DNA from: Nitrogeniibacter sp050293885
Lineage (GTDB): Bacteria > Pseudomonadota > Gammaproteobacteria > Burkholderiales > Rhodocyclaceae
Reading direction: 5' to 3'
Assembly (NCBI GenBank): GCA_050293885.1
Contig: JBNKNO010000001.1
Location: 62,001-126,000, forward strand
Length of the DNA: 64,000 bases
Shown in pieces: positions 1 to 8,496 of the stretch. Numbering within the stretch: position 1 is the first letter of the stretch; every line of letters starts with the position of its first letter. The position numbers and the translations under genes are program-made. The notes beneath the pieces are model-generated. The model worked only from the letters and a program-made list of their open reading frames with translations. It had not been told where the DNA came from and did no database searches.

Positions 1-2220
1 CTCGTCCACGACGATGAGGTCGACGACCGATAGCACCTCGGGTGTGCGGGCATACCGCGAACGGTAGGTGATGATGCTGTCGGTCAGTTGCAGCAGCCAT
101 TCCAGATTGTCGCTATCGCGCTCGCGGTGCAGGGCGAGGAAGCTGGCAATGAGTTCGCACAGGAAGGTGACGCGCTCGATACGCCGCCCGAGCACATGAA
201 AGCGCCAGCCGGTATCGCGCGTCATGTTGTCGAGTGAAAAGCCGGTGAGCGATGAAGAAACCTGCAGCACGGTATCGAGCAGCAGCACCATGTCGCCCAG
301 TTCGGCATTCTGTACTTGCCGGTGTTGCAGGTCGCGCTGCAGCCGGTTGAGCGAGTGCCAGTGGTCGAGCGACAGGCGCTCGCGCACTTGCGAGGCCGAC
401 CACATCAATCGCCGGCTGGCATCGGCGACGCTGTTTTCCGCGTCGGCGTTGTACACCGCGTCGCGTAGTCGCTCTTCGAGCGTCGGTGCGGGTGTTTCCT
501 CGTCCTCGGTCGGTTGCGGCAGCACGCGCACCCGCTCACCGGCGTCGAGCAGGGCGGCTTCCGGCGGGGTGACATCGCCGGCGTTGTCGATGTGCAGCGA
601 AATGACCGTGCGCAGCAGGCGCGCGGTGGCATCGACCCGTTCGCTGTAGCGACCGAGCCAGAACAGGTTTTCGACCACGCGTGAAGACAGGTTGCTGCCG
701 CTGCGCACCAGATCGCCGACCTTGACCGCTTTCTTGAGCAGGCTGAAGGGGTCGACGGCACCTTCGGCGCGCACCCAGATGTCCTTGGCGGTACCGCCAC
801 TTTGCATGGAGAGCACCAGCGCGTTGGAGCTGCCGGCAACGCGTGCCAGACCGCCGGGCATGACCTTGTAGCCATCCGGCGTGGCGATCGCGTACATGCG
901 CAGGCCGACATTGCGGGCCAGCAGGCGGCGTTCGTGCGCCCGGCTCCACACCGGCGTTTGCGAGAGGTGGACCCATTCCTGGGCCACGTAGGCATGTGGC
1001 CGGGCGCGGATGCGTGCGGCCATTTCCTCGCGTGCCGCGCCCTTGAGCGCATGGCCGAAGACCGGTTCCATGCGCTGCGTGGGGTAGGCCGGCTTGATGA
1101 CCAGCTTGTCGAGATTCTTGAGCGCGTGGGCCTGTGCGGGTTCTTCGCCGCACCACCAGGTGGCGACCGAGGGCAAGGAGAGCTCTTCGCCGAGCAGATG
1201 CTTGGCCAAGGCCGGCAGAAAGCCCATGAGGGCCGGTGAGCCAGGCAGGCCGCTCCCGAGCGCGTTGCTGATGAACACGCGGCCGGCGCGAACGACATGC
1301 ATCAGTCCCGGGATGCCGAGGGCCGAGTCGCCGCGAAATTCCATGGGGTCGCAGAAGTCGTCGTTGACCCGGCGCATGATGGCGTGCACCCGCTGCAGCC
1401 CGGTGAGTGTCTTGAGGTACAGGGTGTCGCCGCGAACGGTGAGATCCTGCCCTTCGACCAGCGGGTAACCCAGATAGCGCGACAGATAGGCGTGTTCGAA
1501 GTAGGTGGCGTTGTAGGGGCCGGGGGTGAGCACGACGATGCGTGGGCGCTCGCCCGGATCGGTCGGCGCCCAGTGCTCCATGCTCGACTGCATGTCGGCG
1601 TAGAAGCTCGCCAGGCGCTCGATGTGCATGTCGCGGAACAGGCGCGGAAAAACCCGCGAGACGATGAGCCGGTTTTCCAGCGCGTAGCCCGAGCCGGTGG
1701 GGGTCTGGGTGCGATCGGCGATGACCCACCACTGACCGTCCGGCGAGCGGGCCAGGTCGACCGCGTACTGATGAAGAAACACGCCGCCGGGGGGCTGGGT
1801 GCCCACGCATGGCCACAAATAGCCGTGTTGGCCAAACACCAGCGAGGGCGGCAACAAGCCGTCAGCGAGCAGGCGCTGTTCGCCATAGAGGTCGGCCAGC
1901 ATGGCATTGAGCACGGTGGCGCGTTGCGCGATGCCTTCGGACAGGTAGTGCCACTCGTCGGCGGACAGCACGTAGGGGAGCGGGTCAAGCGCCCAGGGGC
2001 GATCCTGGCCATCTGGATCGCCGTAGACGTTGTAGGCAACGCCGTCTTCGAGAATGCAGCGTTCGGCGAAGTCGATCCGCTGGCGCATCGCCTCGGGCGA
2101 GGTGCTGTCCAGATGCTCGAAAAGCGCACGCCAGTGGGGGCGGATGACCCCGTCGGCCCCCATCATTTCGTCGTGACGATTGGGGGGGTGCGAATATATC
2201 GAAAGTAGCGTACGGGCCAT
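1..2220 (-). CDS. Circularly permuted ATP-grasp / alpha-E fusion protein (C-terminus beyond window)
   Basis: An open frame runs from ATG at 2220 to the left edge without a stop, giving at least 740 residues. Residues 1 to about 490 resemble the circularly permuted ATP-grasp family (DUF404/DUF407), with conserved stretches such as RIVVLTPGPYNATYFEHAYL and a run like RRVNDDFCDP. From about residue 500 (NLFWLGRYSERVDATARLLR) the protein becomes an alpha-E (DUF403) domain, which is still open at VVDLIVVDE at the edge. ATP-grasp enzymes of this type are predicted to form amide or peptide bonds; the substrate is unknown. It is the fourth gene of a minus-strand operon, 117 bp after the transglutaminase fusion. 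A separate ATP-grasp and a separate alpha-E protein occur in the same operon, so both families are present twice. The start is the first in-frame ATG and lacks a strong Shine-Dalgarno sequence. Confidence 0.85.
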   Translation of the reverse strand, partial: MARTLLSIYSHPPNRHDEMMGADGVIRPHWRALFEHLDSTSPEAMRQRIDFAERCILEDGVAYNVYGDPDGQDRPWALDPLPYVLSADEWHYLSEGIAQRATVLNAMLADLYGEQRLLADGLLPPSLVFGQHGYLWPCVGTQPPGGVFLHQYAVDLARSPDGQWWVIADRTQTPTGSGYALENRLIVSRVFPRLFRDMHIERLASFYADMQSSMEHWAPTDPGERPRIVVLTPGPYNATYFEHAYLSRYLGYPLVEGQDLTVRGDTLYLKTLTGLQRVHAIMRRVNDDFCDPMEFRGDSALGIPGLMHVVRAGRVFISNALGSGLPGSPALMGFLPALAKHLLGEELSLPSVATWWCGEEPAQAHALKNLDKLVIKPAYPTQRMEPVFGHALKGAAREEMAARIRARPHAYVAQEWVHLSQTPVWSRAHERRLLARNVGLRMYAIATPDGYKVMPGGLARVAGSSNALVLSMQSGGTAKDIWVRAEGAVDPFSLLKKAVKVGDLVRSGSNLSSRVVENLFWLGRYSERVDATARLLRTVISLHIDNAGDVTPPEAALLDAGERVRVLPQPTEDEETPAPTLEERLRDAVYNADAENSVADASRRLMWSASQVRERLSLDHWHSLNRLQRDLQHRQVQNAELGDMVLLLDTVLQVSSSLTGFSLDNMTRDTGWRFHVLGRRIERVTFLCELIASFLALHRERDSDNLEWLLQLTDSIITYRSRYARTPEVLSVVDLIVVDE

Positions 2221-2242
2221 CGTGCGTCGGTATGAGAAAACA

Positions 2243-2264
2243 CTGCGCCGCAAATGCGGCGCAG
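2243..2264 (-). other. Perfect 9-bp stem-loop between operon genes 3 and 4
   Basis: CTGCGCCGC and GCGGCGCAG flank a 4-nt loop, 23 bp upstream of the ATP-grasp/alpha-E start codon. On the minus strand it is followed by GTGTTTTC, a weak T-run. It could act as a leaky terminator, an RNA processing or stability element, or a translation-modulating hairpin. The sequence alone does not decide which. Confidence 0.4.
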
Positions 2265-2337
2265 GTGTTCGATCTTAACTGGTCTTCGGCAAAAAACCGG
2301 CCCCTTTCAACTAAATTTTGCCGGGATGGCGATCAGT

Positions 2338-5300
2338 TCATGGTCGACGCAGGTCGAGTGTGAAGGGATGTTCGGCATTCACGGTGACCTTGGTTGGCGA
2401 GACCTTGCCCGGCGTATGGCCGAAGCCGAAGAAACGCGAGCGACGACGGCTCTCGGCCTCGTAGGCATTGACCGGGAAGTGCTCGAAGCTCAGGCCGCCC
2501 GGATTCGAGACATGATATTGCGCACCGCCCAGCGATCGGCTCGACCAGGTGTCCACCAGATCGAATACCAGCGGCGCATGCACGCCAATGAGCGGATGCA
2601 GGCAAGAGGGCGGTTGCCAGGCGCGGTAGCGCACGCCGGCCACGAATTCGCCCACCACCCCGGTCGGCTGTAGCGGTACCGGCACACCGTTGCAGGTGAG
2701 CTGGTAGCGATCGGGCGCCATGCCGGTGATCTTGACCTGAACCCGTTCGAGCGACGAATCGACGTAACGTGCGGTACCGCCCGGCGCGCCTTCTTCGCCC
2801 ATCACATGCCAGGGTTCGAGTGCGTTGCGCAGTTCAACATGCATGCCGCGCACCGAAAATTCGCCGTGCGCCGGGAAGCGGAAGGCCAGATGGGCGGCGA
2901 ACCAGTCGGCTTCGAAGGGATAGCCGAACGCATTGAGTTCGTCCATCACGTCGCGGAAATCCTGCTCGATGAAATGCGGCAACATGAAGCGGTCGTGCAA
3001 CTCCGTGCCCCAGCGCGCCAGGCGTTCCGGGCGATACGGGGTGTCCCAGAAACGGGCCACGAGCGCGCGCAGCAACAATTGCTGGGCAAGACTCATGCGT
3101 GAGTGTGGCGGCATTTCGAAGGCGCGCAGTTCGACCAGCCCGTGGCGGCCGGTGGGTCCGTCGGGCGAATACAGCTTGTCGATGCAGAACTCGGCCCGGT
3201 GGGTGTTGCCGGTGACGTCGATGAGCAGGTTGCGCAGCAGCCGGTCGATCTGCCAAGGGGGCGCATGACTGCCTGGCGCCGGCATCTGGCGCATGGCGAT
3301 CTCGAGCTCGTAGAGGCTGTCGTTGCGCGCTTCATCCACGCGTGGTGCCTGGCTGGTGGGGCCGATGAACTGGCCCGAGAACAGGTAGGACAGGCTCGGG
3401 TGGTTGTGCCAGTAGGCGATCAGGCTGGCGAGCAGGTCGGGGCGGCGCAGGAAGGGCGAGTCGGCTGGCGTGCGTCCGCCGAGCACGAAGTGGTTGCCGC
3501 CGCCGGTGCCCGAATGGCGGCCGTCGAGCATGAACTTTTCGCTACTCAGCCGGCACAGGCGCGCTGCTTCGTACAGATGGGTGGTGCGCTCGACCAGATC
3601 GTCCCAGCGTGCGGTGGGGTGAATGTTCACCTCGATCACGCCGGGGTCCGGGGTGACGCTGAAGTGGGTCAGGCGCGGGTCGCTCGGCGGCGGATAGCCC
3701 TCGAGCATGACCGGCATGTCGATATCTTCGGCGGCGGCTTCGACGGCGCTCACCACCTCGAGGTAGTCCTCAAGCGTGTCCGCCGGCGGCATGAAGATGT
3801 ACAGCACGCCCTTGCGTGCTTCGGCGCAGATGGCGTAGCGGGTGATCCAGTGCGCCGACTGTCCCGGGGCCGGGCGGGCCGTGGACGCGGTGCCTTCGCC
3901 ATGGGTGTCGCCGGTGCCCATTGTCGATGCCGCGGCCGCTGAGCGGATCGGCATGTCGCCACGCAGTTGCGCGCGAATGTCGGCATGGGCGGGCAGGGGC
4001 GAACGCGGCGCCATCGGGTCGGGCGGGATGCTGTACGGGTACTCTGCCTTGGCGACCCAGGGCTGCGAGTCCAGCGGCAGGCGATAGCCCATCGGTGAGT
4101 CGCCGGGAATCAGGTAACAGCGCTCGGCGCGCAGGAACCAGGGGCCGGTCTCCCACTGGCCGGCGGGGTTCTTCATGATCGGCAGCACGTGACCGGCCGG
4201 CGTCTTCAGACCTTGGTCGAAGACGTGCATCAGGCGCGCGCGTTCGAGCGGGTCGTCGAGCCGAGAGTCGTGCGGATCGACGTTGTCCGGCAAGCGCCGT
4301 TCGCGCCACAGGTAGTAGAAAGTGTCTTCAAAGCCGGCGAACACGAACTTGGGGTCGAGCCCCAGATGGACGGCAAACCGTTCGAGAAACTGATTGGCGT
4401 GCGCTTCGGTGGCGCCATGGCCCTTCTTCTCATCAGCAATCAGCGAGCGATTCTTCCACAGCGGTTCGCCATCCTGGCGCCAGAAGCAGTTGAGTGACCA
4501 GCGTGGCAGTTGCTCGCCCGGATACCACTTGCCCTGGCCGAAATGGACCAGCCCGTCGGGGGCGTACTTGTCCTTGAGGCGGTGGTAGAGCTCGGCGGCG
4601 CGAACACGCTTGGTCGGCCCCATGGCCTCGGTGTTCCACTCGTCGCCATCAGGATCGTCGGCGGCCACGAAGGTGGGCTCGCCGCCCATGGTGAGGCGTA
4701 CGTCCATGGCGTCGAGGTCGGCATCGACCTGATGGCCGAGGGCTTCGATATCGGCCCACTGCGCGTCGGTATAGGGTTTGGTGACGCGCGGCGACTCGTG
4801 AATGCGCGACACCGACATGCTGTGGCCGAACTCGACCTCGCTCTTGCTGACGCCGCCGCTGATCGGGGCTGCGGAGGCCGGTTCGGGGGTGCATGCGACC
4901 GGGATGTGACCTTCGCCGGCGAACAGGCCGGAGGTGGGATCGAGCCCCACCCAGCCGGCGCCCGGCAGATAGACCTCGGCCCAGGCATGCAGGTCGGTGA
5001 AGTCGGTTTCGGCACCGACCGGGCCGTCAAGCGCCTTGACGTCGGGCGTGAGCTGGATCAGGTAGCCGGACACGAAGCGCGCGGCCAGCCCGATGTGCCG
5101 GCACAACTGCACCAGCAGCCAGGCCGAATCACGGCACGAGCCGCTACGCTTCTTGAGGGTTTCCTCAGGCGTCTGCACGCCGGGCTCCAGGCGGATGGTG
5201 TAGGCAAGATCCTGCTCAAGGCGGCTGTTGAGGGCGACCAGGAAGTCGACGCTGCGGGTCGGCGTCAGGTCGATACTCTTGAGGTAGGCCTCGAACAGCG

Positions 5301-5685
5301 GTGCGCTGCCATCGGTGAGCGGCAGTTTGTAGAGGTAGGGCGTCAGCTCGTGGCGTTGCCAGGCTTCGTAGTCGAAGGGGATCTTGTCGGCGTGCGGTTC
5401 GAGGAAGAAGTCGAAGGGGTTGATGACCGACATCTCGGCCACCAGATCGACTTCGATACGCAGCACATCGGTCTTTTCCTCGAACACCAGCCGCGCCAGC
5501 CAGTTGGCCTGCGGGTCTTGTTGCCAGTTGATGAAGTGGTCGCCCGGCGTGACCTTGAGGCTGTAGGCGTGGATGGGCGTGCGCGCGTGTGGGCAGGGCC
5601 GCAGGCGGATGACCTGCGGGCCGAGTTCAACCAGGCGGTCGTAGCGGTATTCGGTGACATGGTTGAGAGCGACATGGATCGACAC
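2338..5685 (-). CDS. Transglutaminase-like protease domain fused to putative amidoligase domain (DUF2126)
   Basis: The protein has 1115 residues. Residues 1 to about 90 look like the bacterial transglutaminase N-terminal region. The transglutaminase/papain-like core follows with an intact triad: Cys184 in SGSCRDSAW, His233 in DLHAWAEV and Asp249 in GLDPTSG. The remaining ~800 residues match the DUF2126 type, which Pfam describes as a putative amidoligase. They contain motifs such as VRLTMGGEPTF and LDGRHSGTGGGNHFVLGG. Family knowledge suggests that such fusions ligate or cleave amide bonds on an unknown peptide or small molecule. It sits 99 bp downstream of the alpha-E gene and 117 bp upstream of the ATP-grasp/alpha-E fusion on the same strand, so these are likely co-transcribed and functionally linked. 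Length and motifs look complete. The actual reaction is not known. Confidence 0.9.
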   Translation of the reverse strand: MSIHVALNHVTEYRYDRLVELGPQVIRLRPCPHARTPIHAYSLKVTPGDHFINWQQDPQANWLARLVFEEKTDVLRIEVDLVAEMSVINPFDFFLEPHADKIPFDYEAWQRHELTPYLYKLPLTDGSAPLFEAYLKSIDLTPTRSVDFLVALNSRLEQDLAYTIRLEPGVQTPEETLKKRSGSCRDSAWLLVQLCRHIGLAARFVSGYLIQLTPDVKALDGPVGAETDFTDLHAWAEVYLPGAGWVGLDPTSGLFAGEGHIPVACTPEPASAAPISGGVSKSEVEFGHSMSVSRIHESPRVTKPYTDAQWADIEALGHQVDADLDAMDVRLTMGGEPTFVAADDPDGDEWNTEAMGPTKRVRAAELYHRLKDKYAPDGLVHFGQGKWYPGEQLPRWSLNCFWRQDGEPLWKNRSLIADEKKGHGATEAHANQFLERFAVHLGLDPKFVFAGFEDTFYYLWRERRLPDNVDPHDSRLDDPLERARLMHVFDQGLKTPAGHVLPIMKNPAGQWETGPWFLRAERCYLIPGDSPMGYRLPLDSQPWVAKAEYPYSIPPDPMAPRSPLPAHADIRAQLRGDMPIRSAAAASTMGTGDTHGEGTASTARPAPGQSAHWITRYAICAEARKGVLYIFMPPADTLEDYLEVVSAVEAAAEDIDMPVMLEGYPPPSDPRLTHFSVTPDPGVIEVNIHPTARWDDLVERTTHLYEAARLCRLSSEKFMLDGRHSGTGGGNHFVLGGRTPADSPFLRRPDLLASLIAYWHNHPSLSYLFSGQFIGPTSQAPRVDEARNDSLYELEIAMRQMPAPGSHAPPWQIDRLLRNLLIDVTGNTHRAEFCIDKLYSPDGPTGRHGLVELRAFEMPPHSRMSLAQQLLLRALVARFWDTPYRPERLARWGTELHDRFMLPHFIEQDFRDVMDELNAFGYPFEADWFAAHLAFRFPAHGEFSVRGMHVELRNALEPWHVMGEEGAPGGTARYVDSSLERVQVKITGMAPDRYQLTCNGVPVPLQPTGVVGEFVAGVRYRAWQPPSCLHPLIGVHAPLVFDLVDTWSSRSLGGAQYHVSNPGGLSFEHFPVNAYEAESRRRSRFFGFGHTPGKVSPTKVTVNAEHPFTLDLRRP

Positions 5686-5784
5686 GGCAGACTCCGTCGA
5701 AAAGGTGGTGCGTTAGAGCGCGAATTGTAGGGGGGTGTTCGTGACGAAAGTGTGCTGGCAAGCTTCGTCGTGCATGGATCGGGT

Positions 5785-6729
5785 TCAAGCAGTTTGCATG
5801 GAGTCGAGAAAGTCCTGTTGGACGCCATTCCCGAGTGCTTCGACGCGTTGCATGAAGTCGGTGAGAAATACGTGCAGCCCACGGGTGAGGATGTCCTCGA
5901 TTCGTGCATAGCGCAACTCGCTGTACATCTGCCCCGCGCGACGTTGGGTTTCGCCCGACTGATTGTTGGCGAGCAGTTCCAGGCTCTTGACGACCCCACG
6001 CATGCAGAACAGCAAGGAGCGCGGCATGCTCGGGTGCAGGATGAGCAGCTCGGCCACGCGCGCCGGGCTGATGACCGCGCGGTAGGTCTTGCGATAGACC
6101 TCGAAGGCCGACACCGAGCGCAGCAGTGCGCCCCACTGATAGAAGTCGGTCGTGCCTTCTTCGTTGCCCGGCTGCAGCACGTGGTACTTCACGTCCAGTA
6201 GTCGTGCGGTGTTGTCGGCGCGTTCCAGCACGGTGCCCAGGCGGATGAAGTTGAAGGTTTCATCCTGCAACAGCGTGCCTTGCGTGGCGCCGCGCACGAG
6301 CGAGGAGCGTAGTTTGACCCACTCGAAGAATTCACTCGGGCCGGCCGCGACACCGGGGTCGAAACGATGTGAGCCCAGTTCCAGCCAGGTGGCGTTGAGG
6401 GTTTCCCACATGTCGGAGGTGATGGTGCCGCGCACCGCATGCGCATTTTCACGACACATCCGCAGGCAGGCATGGATCGAGGCGGGGTTGTCGGTGTCGC
6501 TGATCATGAAGCGCAGGACGTTGGCGGCGGTGGCTTCGTCGTAGCGCGCGAAGAACGCCTCCTCGAGACTGTTGAGCAGAATGACGGCGTGCCAGTTCTG
6601 GTTGGCGGACTCGATCGACTGCGGCACCATCGACATCTGCCAGGTGACATCGAGCAACCGAGCCAGGTTTTCGGCACGTTCGATGTAACGCGACATCCAG
6701 AACAGGTGGTCGGCGGTGCGACTCAGCAT
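5785..6729 (-). CDS. Alpha-E domain protein (DUF403)
   Basis: The protein has 314 residues and starts MLSRTADHLFWMSRYIERAE, the characteristic opening of the alpha-helical alpha-E family. The ATG at 6729 fits the family N-terminus, whereas the longer in-frame extension reads through upstream sequence and is rejected. Alpha-E proteins are almost always encoded beside circularly permuted ATP-grasp and transglutaminase genes and are thought to be accessory or catalytic partners of the amidoligase. No enzymatic residues can be assigned with certainty. It lies 40 bp after the stand-alone ATP-grasp gene and 99 bp before the transglutaminase/DUF2126 gene, in the middle of the operon. It is a second copy of the domain found at the C-terminus of the fusion protein at the left edge. 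Confidence 0.88.
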   Translation of the reverse strand: MLSRTADHLFWMSRYIERAENLARLLDVTWQMSMVPQSIESANQNWHAVILLNSLEEAFFARYDEATAANVLRFMISDTDNPASIHACLRMCRENAHAVRGTITSDMWETLNATWLELGSHRFDPGVAAGPSEFFEWVKLRSSLVRGATQGTLLQDETFNFIRLGTVLERADNTARLLDVKYHVLQPGNEEGTTDFYQWGALLRSVSAFEVYRKTYRAVISPARVAELLILHPSMPRSLLFCMRGVVKSLELLANNQSGETQRRAGQMYSELRYARIEDILTRGLHVFLTDFMQRVEALGNGVQQDFLDSMQTA

Positions 6730-6769
6730 GATGACTTCCTCGGTTCGTCGTTTTCTGTGTTGATGGATT

Positions 6770-8185
6770 TCACGTTTCCAGCACCCAGGTGTCCTTGGTG
6801 CCGCCGCCTTGCGACGAATTGACGACCAGCGAGCCCTCGCGTAGCGCCACCCGGGTGAGGCCGCCCGGCACCATGCGAATCTCGTCGCCCGACAGCACGA
6901 AGGGGCGCAGATCGATATGGCGCGGGGCAATCCCCGAGTCGACAAACGTGGGGCAGTTGGAGAGCGCCAGCGTCGGCTGGGCGATGTAGCGTTCGGGATG
7001 GGCTTCGAGTTGCTTGCGGAAGGCGGCAATTTCGTCGGGGGTGGACGCCGGGCCGACGAGCATGCCGTATCCGCCAGCGCCATGAACTTCCTTGACCACC
7101 AGTTCCGGCANNNNNNNNNNNNNNNNNNNNNNNNNNNNNNNNNNNNNNNNNNTGTAGGTCGGCACGTTGTTGAGCAGCGGTTCTTCCCCCAGATAGAAGC
7201 GGATCATGTCGGGGACGTAGGGGTAGATGGACTTGTCGTCCGCGACGCCGGTGCCGATGGCGTTGGCGAGTGTGACCCGGCCGGCCTTGTACGCCGATAA
7301 CAGCCCCGGCACGCCGAGCATCGAATCTTCACGGAAGGCGAGCGGGTCGAGGAAGTCGTCGTCGATGCGGCGGTAGATCACGTCGACGCGCTCCGGGCCT
7401 TGCGTGGTGCGCATCCACACGGTGTCGTCGTGCACGAACAGATCGCGCCCTTCGACCAGCTCGACACCCATCTGCTGGGCCAGATAGGTGTGCTCGAAAT
7501 AGGCACTGTTGAAAGCGCCGGGGGTGAGCACCACCACGGTGGGATGCTCCACGCCTTGCGGGGCGACCGCGCGCAGGCTGTCGAACAGCAGATCGGGATA
7601 GTGCAACACCGGCGCGACCTTGTGCCGGGCAAACAATTCCGGGAACAGCCGCATCATCATCTTGCGGTCTTCGATCATGTACGAGACGCCGGAGGGCACG
7701 CGCAGATTGTCCTCCAGCACGTAGAACTCGCCTTCGCCAGCGCGCACGATGTCGACACCGGCAATCTGCGCGTAGATGTCGCCGGGTACGTCAACCCCGC
7801 GCATCTCTTTGCGGAACTGTCCGTTTTCGAGCACCTGATGCGCAGGAATGCGACCGGCCGACAGAATTTCCTGATCGTGGTAGATGTCGCGCAGGAAGGC
7901 GTTGAGCGCCTTGACGCGTTGCTTGAGGCCGGCGGCCAGTTTCGCCCACTCCTGCGCCGTGATGATTCGCGGCACGATGTCGAAGGGAATGAGCCGTTCG
8001 GTGCCTTCATCTTCGCCATACACCGCGAAGGTGATGCCGACACGATGAAAAGCCAGATCTGCCTCGGCCCGTCGTCGTGCGATCCGCTCGGGCGGCGTAT
8101 GGTCGAGCCAGTCGGCAAAACCACTGTAGTGAGGCCGCACGCGGCCATCTGCCGTGTGCATTTCGTTGTAAAAAGCTGCGCCCAT
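6770..8185 (-). CDS. Stand-alone circularly permuted ATP-grasp protein (DUF404/DUF407)
   Basis: The protein has about 471 residues from the ATG at 8185 (MGAAFYNEMH). An in-frame GTG at 8236 would add 17 residues but has no supporting ribosome site. Recognisable family segments are VLEDNLRVPSGVSYMIEDR, VVLTPGAFNSAYFEHTYLA, YRRIDDDFLDPLAFR and, near the end, RMVPGGLTRVALREGSLVVN. Residues around 345-358 are lost in an N run (7111-7152), but the frame is kept across it. The family is predicted to be an ATP-dependent amide or peptide ligase. It is the first gene of the minus-strand amidoligase operon. Its 5' flank carries a sigma-54-type promoter and two NtrC-type boxes, with a leader of about 165 nt. 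It is paralogous to the N-terminal half of the fusion protein at 1-2220. Confidence 0.9.
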   Translation of the reverse strand: MGAAFYNEMHTADGRVRPHYSGFADWLDHTPPERIARRRAEADLAFHRVGITFAVYGEDEGTERLIPFDIVPRIITAQEWAKLAAGLKQRVKALNAFLRDIYHDQEILSAGRIPAHQVLENGQFRKEMRGVDVPGDIYAQIAGVDIVRAGEGEFYVLEDNLRVPSGVSYMIEDRKMMMRLFPELFARHKVAPVLHYPDLLFDSLRAVAPQGVEHPTVVVLTPGAFNSAYFEHTYLAQQMGVELVEGRDLFVHDDTVWMRTTQGPERVDVIYRRIDDDFLDPLAFREDSMLGVPGLLSAYKAGRVTLANAIGTGVADDKSIYPYVPDMIRFYLGEEPLLNNVPTYXXXXXXXXXXXXXXXPELVVKEVHGAGGYGMLVGPASTPDEIAAFRKQLEAHPERYIAQPTLALSNCPTFVDSGIAPRHIDLRPFVLSGDEIRMVPGGLTRVALREGSLVVNSSQGGGTKDTWVLET

Positions 8186-8362
8186 GCGATTCACCGTATG
8201 TTTTTTCGTGATCGCATGCCGGTGGAAATCGGCCACTGCATCTTCGAAGTGTGGTCAGCGTGCCGGGCGCCGAGAACGCCGTGGCGTTGTCTCAATGCGC
8301 TGACGCGATCGAAGTGCGGGTGGTGGCCGGTTCGCGGCCGTCATGCCCCTGAGTCAACTCAT

Positions 8363-8378
8363 CGCATGGTTCGTGCCA
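8363..8378 (-). promoter_or_regulatory. Putative sigma-54 (RpoN) promoter of the amidoligase operon
   Basis: Read on the minus strand, the element is TGGCACG-AACC-ATGCG. The -24 block TGGCACG is perfect, with C before it and A after it as in the consensus. The -12 block keeps the invariant GC at the correct 10-nt distance from GG but departs from TTGCW at two positions. The predicted start site is near 8352, about 167 nt before the ATP-grasp start codon. This is an inference from sequence pattern only. It is strengthened by the upstream NtrC-type boxes. Confidence 0.6.
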
Positions 8379-8439
8379 GCCCGCGACGCTGTTGAAAATA
8401 CAGGGCTTTTTGGAGAGAAACAGCGCTTGATGATGGGGT

Positions 8440-8456
8440 TGCACCTTATCGGTGCG
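8440..8456. promoter_or_regulatory. NtrC-type binding box, proximal
   Basis: The palindrome TGCACC-TTATC-GGTGCG matches the NtrC consensus TGCACC-N5-GGTGCA at 11 of 12 defined positions. Its centre lies about 96 bp upstream of the predicted sigma-54 start site, the usual enhancer distance. No minus-strand gene overlaps it. Confidence 0.6.
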
Positions 8457-8472
8457 CGCTCGAAGCGGCCTG

Positions 8473-8489
8473 TGCTTCGTTGCGGTGCA
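8473..8489. promoter_or_regulatory. NtrC-type binding box, distal
   Basis: TGCTTC-GTTGC-GGTGCA matches the NtrC consensus at 10 of 12 defined positions, with a perfect right half. It is centred 33 bp (about three helical turns) from the proximal box. That is close to the spacing I recall for the two strong NtrC sites at E. coli glnA. It lies just after the queD stop codon. Confidence 0.5.
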
Positions 8490-8496
8490 ATATCGC

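Noticed and set aside
1297..2208. Long plus-strand open frame of about 300 codons
   Set aside because: Antisense to the ATP-grasp/alpha-E gene, which has recognisable family motifs; high GC produces such frames opposite real genes.
4510..5730. Plus-strand open frame of about 400 codons
   Set aside because: Antisense to the transglutaminase domain with its intact triad; no recognisable protein.
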